Assembly (NCBI GenBank): GCA_027943245.1
Contig: JANDJZ010000793.1
Span: 1 to 17,058 of the forward strand
Direction of reading: 5' to 3'
Origin: Acanthamoeba sp. SK_2022b
Taxonomy: Eukaryota > Discosea > Longamoebia > Acanthamoebidae
DNA: 17,058 nucleotides
How positions within the stretch are numbered: position 1 is the stretch's first letter; every line of letters begins with the position of its first letter. Below the pieces are notes generated by a model. It saw nothing but the letters and a program-made list of their open reading frames with translations. It was not told the origin of the DNA and did no database searches. Made by a program: the position numbers and the translations under genes. Of this stretch, positions 1-6,373 are shown piece by piece.

Positions 1-401
1 CGGCTTGCCCTTCATGGCCCTTAGCACGTCCTCCTTGGCCGGGTTCTTCTCGCCCAGGATGTCGTAGAAGAGCGAGGACGAGTCCGCCAGCAGAGTCTGT
101 AACCCCGCCACCATGACCACCAAAAACGGCTGATGGAGTGAGAAAGAGAACGTGGGAGAAAGAGATCGAGAAGGAGGAACGAACCTTCTTGGTTGTCTTG
201 AACAGGGCACCGCCAAAGTTGAGCGTCACCCAGTCCGTTTGCAGCACCTGCCCACGCCAGTGAGCCACGCATGCAAACAGGCGCGATCAATAAAAAATGA
301 TAAAATAAATCAAAATAACAAAAAACAAGTAATAAAAATAGTTGCAGTACCTGGCGGCTCTTGGCCCAGTTGGCATAAAATTGACCTCCCTTCAAGGCCA
401 C
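1..401 (-). CDS. KCTD-like BTB/POZ (T1-type) protein, N-terminal part, runs off the left edge
   Basis: Three exons are visible on the minus strand: 401-351, 247-185 and 96-1, all joined in phase 0. Exon 1 gives 17 residues beginning MALKGGQFYANW. Exon 2 gives VLQTDWVTLNFGGALFKTTK. Exon 3 begins TLLADSSSLFYDILGE. The spliced string V-T-L-N-F-G-G-x-L-F-x-T-T-x-x-T-L is the first strand/turn signature of T1-type BTB domains found in KCTD proteins and Kv channel tetramerization domains. Such domains oligomerize and often act as adaptors for cullin-3 ligases. The rest of the BTB fold and any C-terminal module lie beyond base 1, so the specific subfamily cannot be named. Introns are 348-248 region bases with donors gtactg and gttcgt and acceptors ggcag and acag. 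The ATG at 401 is the only sensible start. The BTB call is firm; the partner and function are unknown. Confidence 0.7.
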
Positions 402-736
402 ATCAATTGTTTTTCTTTTTTTTTATGCCGATTATTAGATTAGCGAATCGTAGCGGGAGAAGAGAGAAAGATTAGGTGTACATGGCAACCGGAAAAGCGA
501 CTGCTGCCTTCCACAAGAGAGGAAGGAACCACGGCATGACCCCACTACGGCGTGTTTAGCTGTGTACACTGAATGAACCAAAGAACAGCCAAACGCGAGT
601 CTTATTAAAATACTTGTTCCCCGAACTTCTCAGAACCAGCAACAGGGGCAACATGAATGGCGTGGTGGTTTGTCACGCACGGCCTTTAGTGGGCGAGCAA
701 AGTTCGGTTTGTTGTGAGCAGTGAGGGAGCGCTTCC
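402..736. other. Intergenic region between two minus-strand genes
   Basis: This stretch holds the 3' flank of the BORCS5-like gene and the presumed promoter and 5' UTR of the BTB gene. A T-tract lies near 411-424. Read on the minus strand, 602-611 contains an AATAAG-like hexamer that could be a weak poly(A) signal for the upstream gene. No convincing TATA box, RNA gene or conserved coding segment is seen. Confidence 0.4.
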
Positions 737-2416
737 TCAGTCTGCGCCTTCTCGCGACATCACAGACAGTTCTTCGGCGACATCAGCCGATGGCTGTGCC
801 GGGTTCGCCGCAGCGTCCGCCTCCGCGACAGGCGCCGACAGCGGCGCGCCGTTGTCCTCCTTGGCCTCGGTCATCTCCGCGGGCTGCTGGCCTTGCCCGC
901 TCTCCGCGCTCGCCTCCGCTCCTTCCTTCTCCTCCGCACCGGCCTCTGCACCGGGAGCGTCTGGCTCGCCGCCGTCGTCGCCGCCCTCCGGCTGCTCTGT
1001 GCGCCGGTCGTCGCCTTCGCTCTCGGCCGCCTCCGTGTGGCCATGCAGCGGGATTTGTGATCGGTCCTGGTGAACGGCGGCGTGGCCACGAATGATGAGA
1101 GGGCGGGCCACAGCGCGCAAGGCCATGGTGGCGGCCCTCCGTGCGAGCGGGGGAGGGGGTGGGGAGCGCGCACGACGATGAAGGATCGGATGGGGGACAG
1201 CTGGTAGCTCTGGGGCAGCTGGCCGCAGACCTCCTCGGTCATGGCGATCACCTGGTTGAGCAGCTGCTTCGTGGTGTTGATTTGCATGTGGACCTTCTCC
1301 ACTGCAAGTGGCGCGCGGGGGCGGTCAGTCAGCCCACGTTGGCAGAAGCCCCTCTCCTCCTCCACCCCCCCGAACCGCTTACCGTCCCTGAACGCGAGCT
1401 CGAACTGTCGCACGTCGCCGAGGTGTCTCTGCAGCGTGCGGCTGGCTTCGAGGGCCTGGCCCTCCTTGGCTCTCATGCGCGCACACAAGACGGTCTGTCC
1501 ACAACAAGAACAACAACGTAGTAGGAGGAGTAGAATCAACATCGCGTGGTTGGCCAATGTGGGCACGCACGAACGACGAAAGGGACTTGGGGGCTCTCGT
1601 GCGATGGCAGACGGACCTGCTGTTGGGAGACCACCGTGGAGATCTTGCGACAGAAGCTCTGATACTCGCCGCACAGCGTAAGCAGAGCCTGCGGGTTCAT
1701 CTCGGCTACGGCGTGATGTGTGATGTAGAGAGAGTGTGTGCATGTGTGCTCATGAGTAAGAGGCGTGCCGCACATGGCGAGCGGGACAAGAGTGGTGGGC
1801 CCTACGTTGGGGTTTGGTGTTGGCTGTGAACACCCAGCTCGAATTCTTCACCAGCGGTTCAAACTGTTCTCCCCACAAAGCGCCACAACGACGTTGGCTT
1901 GCGTGAGCGCTGGCGGGAAGGGCAGGTAGGGCGAGGGAGGGCGAGGCCTCGTGCAGTGGGCGGCGTGCGTACCGTGGCAATTCGCTCCAGGGCCTGGAGC
2001 TCGGGCTCGAGGTTGGATTGTGGACCCGAGTTAACCTCCACCACCGTGATGATGTCCTCCTATAACGCCGCAAAAGCATGCATAAGCCTCATTATGTGAC
2101 AATAAAGAAAAATTTATTGTGTGAAATAAATGATTTTTCAATAAAAGAAGTTGGAAGGGGCTGTACTTACCGCATTCTGGGCTCGAATGTCTTTCACCTG
2201 AGAACTCTTGTTCCTATCAACCGAATAGCTTGTGTAGGGAACATCACCAGCACTCTTGGCAGCCACGCCACCCGGCACTGCCTTCGCCTGCCCTCCTTTG
2301 CTGGGATCGTTTCCCTATTATTTGCTCTTTGAATTAGTTATCCCTCAATGACTTCTCTTACGCGTTAAGGGGCCCTATTATTCTTGTTTGAAAACCATCC
2401 CACCACGGCGCACCAT
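737..2416 (-). CDS. BORCS5: BORCS5 (myrlysin)-like subunit of the lysosome-positioning complex BORC
   Basis: Eight minus-strand exons: 2416-2414 (ATG only), 2314-2171, 2059-1973, 1863-1806, 1705-1617, 1494-1383, 1301-1174 and 1066-737. The phases are consistent and give 316 residues. BORC sits on lysosomes and recruits Arl8 for kinesin-driven movement; BORCS5 anchors it through an N-terminal myristate. The spliced N-terminus is MGNDPSK, a good N-myristoylation signal. Residues 50-56 (EDIITVV) match the DDIVVV segment of the human protein, and ERIATFEPLV matches EIPTFQPLL. The next block (EMNPQALLTLCGEYQSF) matches the human QQVLQLCLRYQ segment at nearly the same spacing. The helical part ends in LLNQVIAMTEEVCGQLP, like the human LLDRLNSMLP. 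The last 109 residues are an acidic, Glu/Ala/Gly-rich tail absent from the human protein. The donors of exons 4 and 7 were chosen by phase and similarity and are the least certain points. Confidence 0.82.
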
Positions 2417-2480
2417 AATGCTGTGCCTCGGCCGTGCCAATCTCTCTGAGCTTGTTTAACAAATCAAAAAAAGGGACATT

Positions 2481-2486
2481 TTTATT
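2481..2486 (-). terminator. Poly(A) signal AATAAA of the secreted cysteine-rich gene
   Basis: TTTATT on the plus strand reads AATAAA on the minus strand, about 86 bases downstream of the stop codon at 2572. It lies only about 65 bases upstream of the BORCS5-like start codon, so the 3' end of one transcript and the promoter of the next must share about 155 bases. Confidence 0.5.
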
Positions 2487-2571
2487 CTTTTTCCTTGTCT
2501 TCGCAGTCCCCCAGACAAGGCGGTCCCTTATTTTCCACTGCTCTCCACATGGCCGCAAGCCGGACGACTGT

Positions 2572-3156
2572 TCAGTGACCTCCGCCACGGCATCTCCCAA
2601 GCGTGAACGACTGGCACTGCCCTTGCGCCACGCACGAGCCGGCCTTGCAGACCTGCTTCCTCTTCACGCAGCAGTCGACGTCCTTGCTGTCGCACCGGCA
2701 CTGGCCGCTACCTCCGCCGCCGCTCGATTGCTGCTGGTTCGAGCCAGGGGGGCATAGCTGGCTGCGGCAGCGTTCCGTCGTTGATGTTGTGTCGTGGCGT
2801 CCGAGACACGGAGTGTCGTTGGCGACGAGCTTGCACTGCTTGGGGTGGCCCGGCGGGTAGCAGCAGTCGGTGGCCTTCTTGCGGTGCCCGTTCTCCATGA
2901 TGAAGCATTCGCCCGAGTGGCGATCGCATTCGCACTCCTCGCCACAGTTCCGCTCGATGTTTCCGTTGCCGCACGAGCATCTTCCACCACCGCCTCCTCC
3001 TCCGCCACCTCCTTGGTGTAGGGCGGTCAAGTTGGCCGGAGAGGGCTGATCGGACTGCTCGGGCTGCTGAGCATCAACCTGGCACGAGGAGAGCAGGATA
3101 GCGGTGCTCACTACCAGAAGAAGGCCGAGGTAGGGCAGAAGTTGATAGGGTCGCAT
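2572..3156 (-). CDS. Secreted cysteine-rich protein with a disintegrin-like cysteine pattern
   Basis: A single uninterrupted reading frame of 194 residues. Residues 1-29 form a signal peptide: a short basic/aromatic start, then a Leu/Val-rich core, with likely cleavage after VDA. A Gln/Ser/Pro-rich stretch and a run of ten glycines (49-58) follow, then a region with 20 cysteines. Its start, CSCGNGNIERNCGEECEC (60-77), and the later TDCCYPPGHPKQCKL (96-110) resemble the C-G-N-G-x-x-E...E-x-C-x-C...C-C...C-x-L spacing of ADAM disintegrin domains. No metalloprotease domain is present. A second Gly/Ser linker near 145 separates a smaller cysteine group at the C-terminus. N-glycosylation sequons occur at N42 and N113. 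The protein is probably exported to the surface or wall. I do not recognise the exact family; the disintegrin likeness is by pattern only. Confidence 0.62.
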   Translation of the reverse strand: MRPYQLLPYLGLLLVVSTAILLSSCQVDAQQPEQSDQPSPANLTALHQGGGGGGGGGGRCSCGNGNIERNCGEECECDRHSGECFIMENGHRKKATDCCYPPGHPKQCKLVANDTPCLGRHDTTSTTERCRSQLCPPGSNQQQSSGGGGSGQCRCDSKDVDCCVKRKQVCKAGSCVAQGQCQSFTLGRCRGGGH

Positions 3157-3242
3157 GGTTGTTGTTGCGTTGCTGAGTGTTGTTGCTCGAGAGTGTTGCT
3201 GATGGTGTGGGTTGGTGGTGATGATGGTTGTGGTGCGGACGA

Positions 3243-3252
3243 CCTATTTGTA
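3243..3252 (-). promoter_or_regulatory. Possible TATA-like element of the secreted cysteine-rich gene
   Basis: On the minus strand this reads TACAAATAGG, about 90 bases upstream of the ATG at 3156. A transcript starting about 30 bases further on would have a 5' UTR of about 60 bases, ending in CAACAACAACC before the ATG. The match to a TATA box is only approximate. Confidence 0.25.
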
Positions 3253-3341
3253 CCTGGCCAAACACTAAGGCGCCGAAAGCGAAGGAGCTGAACGAGCAAC
3301 GATCCACAAGAGATGTCGTTGGCGAGCCAAGAGGCGGTCAC

Positions 3342-3605
3342 TCATCTCTTCAAGCCGATGTTCACAGGAAAACGGAAGCCATCAGGGTCCGTCGTATACC
3401 AGCATAGTGTAAACTAGTTTCCTCTCCGGTCGTTCGCCTAATGTGCTCCCAACTGAGCCAAGAGACACGCCTGAGCGTGCGATCGGCAAAAGGAAAGCGC
3501 TGGCCCTCGCGGTTGTCCGGGTCAGCGAATCGTGCCAAGGCCCATCACATTTTTTGATTGACGTTTGCCTCCTGATAGCTCTCAACCACTTGATGAAGGC
3601 AAAGT
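3342..3605. other. Non-coding stretch upstream of the tandem duplication
   Basis: No gene, tRNA or recognisable motif is seen here. Short open frames on the minus strand have no family resemblance and no start or splice context that would support them. Confidence 0.35.
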
Positions 3606-3854
3606 GGCCGTGATAGCGTCAGACCTGTCTCACGGCGAGGGAAGCTCAAACCTGCATCAAACAGATATAAACAGAGTAATGGGCACATGATGGGCCTTGG
3701 CTTCATTGAGGCGGTAAGATATGTTCATTGGCCGTGATAGCGTCAGACCTGTCTCACGGTGAGGGAACCTCAAACCTGCAGCAAACAAATATAAACCGAG
3801 TAATGGGCACATGATGGGCCTTGGCTTCATCGAGGCGGTAAGATATGTTCATTG
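3606..3854. repeat. Two tandem copies of a 124-bp sequence
   Basis: Copy 1 begins at 3606 and copy 2 at 3730, each starting GGCCGTGATAGCG and ending ATATGTTCATTG, with about seven base differences between them. Each copy holds an inverted pair CCGTGA...TCACGG, a TATAA-containing segment (3666-3670 and 3790-3794) and, on the plus strand, ATGATGGGCCTTGGCTTCAT followed by a gtaaga splice-donor-like site. The array ends about 90 bases short of the MEMO1 stop codon (3943), so copy 2 may lie in that gene's 3' UTR or just past it. No open frame of convincing quality continues from the ATG. Confidence 0.85.
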
Positions 3855-3942
3855 CGGTGTGGGTATCTACAGTGTGCGCCTTTGGGAGGAAGGGGCGATG
3901 CGTAAGTGGACCACCATGGCGGCTTACTCGTCGGACGAGCCA

Positions 3943-5458
3943 TTACGCGGGAGCGTTGGTCCGCTGGTCGCGGTCGTTACGCAAGACCTTGCGCTTCTTG
4001 CCCTTCTGGGCCTCCGCGCCGCCCGGAGCGAGGCGCACCACGGCCGACGCGTAGCTGACCGACGAGTCCTTCTCGGTCTTGCACTTGCTCGACTGCGCAT
4101 ACCTCACAAAGCCGAGATCGAAGCGGGTCTCGCACTGGGCCATGGCCTCGAGCAGGACCGCGATGGGGTGACGCCCGCAGATGGTGTTCTTGTACTTCTT
4201 GCGGTAGTCGTGGAAGGCCTCCGGGCTCTGCGATTCGATGATGCGCATGCCCTCGTGGTCGAGCCACTGGATCGACTCGTGAATGGCCCCGCGCGACGCG
4301 TCGTAGAACGTGTACGAGAACCTGTGTGGACGGCACAGAGCGTTCTTTGCCTTAGACCTTTGCTGGGCGTGTGTGTGTGTGTGTGTGTGTGGACGTGGGC
4401 GTGTGTGCGCACCTCTTGCCCCAATGGCAAAAATCGCTGGAGATGACAAAGAAGTTCTCGGGGTCGTCGAGGTAGGGAGCAAACACCTTGCCGAACACCT
4501 CCTCGCTCTGCTTGTCGAGCGACCCCACCAGCACCGGGACCACCTTGACATCGCGCCTGCGCAACCGCAATAGTATAAATTAATAAACTAAAATTAATAA
4601 ACTAATATATATATAAATATTAATCAAATAAATAAAGACTACGAGTGAAGCTTACCCTTCGAAGACCTTGGCCAAGTAGGGCAGCTGCATCTCAATGCTG
4701 TGCTCGTCCTCGTCGACGTCCTTCTCCATGGTGCCAAAGTGGCCCGTGCCCATGAGCTCGGCCATCACTGAGAGACGCCAGGCCCACACCAACGAGAGAG
4801 GCAAAGGGAGGGAGGGAGTGAGCCTTGAGCCCACACGTTCGTGTGGTGGGCGGTGTACCATCGAGGTCCAGAGTGAGATCGCCGATGGGCGTCTCGTAGT
4901 GGGTCTGGCTCGATAGGGCGCAGTTCCGCAGGTAGACGTGGTGAGACGGGCCCAAGATGAACACGCGCTTGCTATTGTCGCGGTCAAGCCAAGGATATGG
5001 GAGCAGGACTGTCAGTCACGCTAGCGGAGCTCGTCAGAGAGAGAGAGAGAGAGAGAGAGCTCAGCGCAACTCGAGTTGCGTACACGACAGACGGATCAAT
5101 CGCGTGATAGGCCCAGGCGGCGGTAGGACCCGAGTAGGAGTAGCCCGCGTGCCTGCACCAGCCCGCTGGTGTGAAGAGATGCACGCAAGTACAACGTGCG
5201 CGTGGGGGGAGGCGTACGGTGAGATGATGGCACGAGAGGGAGACGTCTGTCCCTCTGGCGCCTCGACGGCGGCCAACCACCCCCCGAGCTGTTCGGACAA
5301 GACAGACTCTGTAGGTTTGTGGGGAGAACACAACAATGTTGGCACAAGGCAGGCTTAAAAGCTTAAGGATTGAATCCTCAACTCGTACCCTTGTCCGAGT
5401 ACCAGCTGCCAGCATGAGCTGCTTCGCGCATCCGCTTGGCGGTCTTGGCCTGCTTCAT
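3943..5458 (-). CDS. MEMO1: MEMO1 homologue (MEMO/AMMECR1-like metal-binding protein)
   Basis: Seven minus-strand exons: 5458-5389, 5308-5218, 5152-5084, 4971-4859, 4767-4656, 4556-4413 and 4321-3943. The phases agree throughout and give 325 residues. Human MEMO1 links receptor tyrosine kinase signalling to the cytoskeleton and binds copper/iron; the fold is related to extradiol dioxygenases. Diagnostic segments are [11 protein letters not shown] (residues 13-23), PHAGYSYSG (54-62), FILGPSHHV (81-89), [21 protein letters not shown] (191-198) and NTICGRHPI (245-253). The metal ligands correspond to H55, H87 and C248. The 3' end adds a basic tail with KGKKRKV (306-312) that the human protein lacks. 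Intron 3 carries an AG microsatellite, intron 5 is very AT-rich and intron 6 carries a GT microsatellite. Confidence 0.93.
4369..4391. repeat. (GT)n microsatellite in a MEMO1 intron
   Basis: About eleven GT units on the plus strand, inside the intron between exons 6 and 7 of the MEMO1 homologue. The tract reads as CA repeats in the transcript. Confidence 0.9.
5036..5059. repeat. (AG)n microsatellite in a MEMO1 intron
   Basis: Twelve AG units on the plus strand, inside the intron between exons 3 and 4 of the MEMO1 homologue. They read as a CT-rich (pyrimidine) tract in the transcript, upstream of the acceptor at 4972. Confidence 0.9.
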
Positions 5459-5659
5459 CCCTTGCTTGGCTTATTTCTACCTTGATAATAGAGCCAATGA
5501 AGAAAAAGATCGAATCTGATGGATGTGATGCACAAGATCTTTTTCTTTTTCTCCCTTTTTTGTCTTTGTCTGTCTGTAAATTTCAGAAAGCAGGAGTTTA
5601 CACTCAACCTGACCTCCCAGTGGGCATTAGAGTGTGGGCACGGGCATGGGCATTAGCAT
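5459..5659. other. Upstream flank of the MEMO1 homologue
   Basis: This is the presumed promoter and 5' UTR of the minus-strand MEMO1 gene. It includes a pyrimidine-rich tract near 5538-5560. Beyond it begins a stretch whose composition is visibly less GC-rich than the neighbouring genes. No defined regulatory element was identified. Confidence 0.3.
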
Positions 5660-6200
5660 GAGTGCAGGTGCAGGACAGCATATACCTTTGTTGTGGCCTT
5701 GGGCTTCATGAAGCTCTACATCACTCTCACTGCCAATGTAGATATTGAAGATGTGGCCCTATCATGACTTAACCTATGTGACTTGGCTGGAATCTCCCCG
5801 CTCCTTGCTTTCTGTTCCCCTGATATCATCTGCCTGGTTATGGACATGGCACTAGTCAAGGTGTTGAATCTCTATGATGTCTACAATGCATTGACAACAT
5901 GGAAGTGGTGCTGGAACTCCTCGACCACATGTGCATTGATGCATGGCCCTCACAACACAGGAGGACTGGGCTGAGAAGGAGAGATTTTAGGCACAACAGT
6001 ATGTTAATCTCACACCTGGGCAATGACCAATGTATAGGAGTGCAGGTGCTCAAAGCATGGTGCTGAGGAGTTTGCATCGAGTAACTGGGACATCCTGGGC
6101 TGCCAATGAGCTTTTGTGGAAACATGCCAACACTGGTTGTTGCACATGTTACAGCCAAGGCAAGCTGCTCACTCTCAATCTCCATACAAGCCTTACTGCC
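5660..6200 (+). pseudogene. Decayed ankyrin-repeat gene relic
   Basis: No intact frame exists, but pieces of ankyrin repeats appear on the plus strand in two frames. In one frame are ANVDIED (near 5735-5755) and GISPLLAFCSPDIICLVMD (from 5789), which match the ankyrin patterns G-A-x-V-D and G-x-T-P-L-x-x-A-C...L-L-x-D. In another frame are EVVLELLDHMCIDAW (from 5902), matching H-x-E-V-V-x-x-L-L-D-x-G-A-x-I-D-A, and FCGNMPTLVVAHVTAK (from 6112), matching A-C-x-x-G-H-x-x-V-V-x-x-L-L-x-K. In-frame stops (TGA and TAA around 6064-6085, and TGA near 5766) and at least one frame change separate them. The segment is less GC-rich than its neighbours. The call rests on motif likeness only. Confidence 0.45.
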
Positions 6201-6373
6201 AATCTTGCATAACAGATCAGAGGCACAAGTGCTATAACCAAACACACCTCCCTACTCTCTACCACAATGAACAGCCCATTACATAAACTCAATTTTGTGA
6301 AGTTTTTTTTTTTTGATTATTTTGATAATTACAGCCAAACACAAGCTTGTTTGATGTTGACGTGTCGATGTCA

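Noticed and set aside
1834..1863. Shorter version of BORCS5-like exon 4 ending at the gtgttc site
   Set aside because: It would need an unusual gag acceptor and would shorten the conserved spacing to the LTLCGEYQ motif by 11 residues. The gtaggg donor at 1805 restores the spacing seen in the human protein.
1864..1912. Alternative acceptor in the BORCS5-like gene giving a natural-looking LTQANVVVAL segment
   Set aside because: That frame cannot be reached in phase from the preceding exon and stops shortly after. The acceptor at 1864 gives ERIATFEPLV, which matches BORCS5.
3342..3605. Possible tRNA or small RNA gene near the tandem duplication
   Set aside because: No A/B box pair or cloverleaf with a TTCRA T-loop could be found.
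3811..4446. A 211-codon plus-strand frame starting inside the second copy of the 124-bp repeat
   Set aside because: It runs antisense through conserved MEMO1 exons and an intron microsatellite. MEMO1 conservation explains the region.
5856..6245. A 129-codon minus-strand frame in the gene-poor island
   Set aside because: It has no recognisable motif. The plus-strand translations carry the ankyrin-like pieces, so this frame is probably chance.
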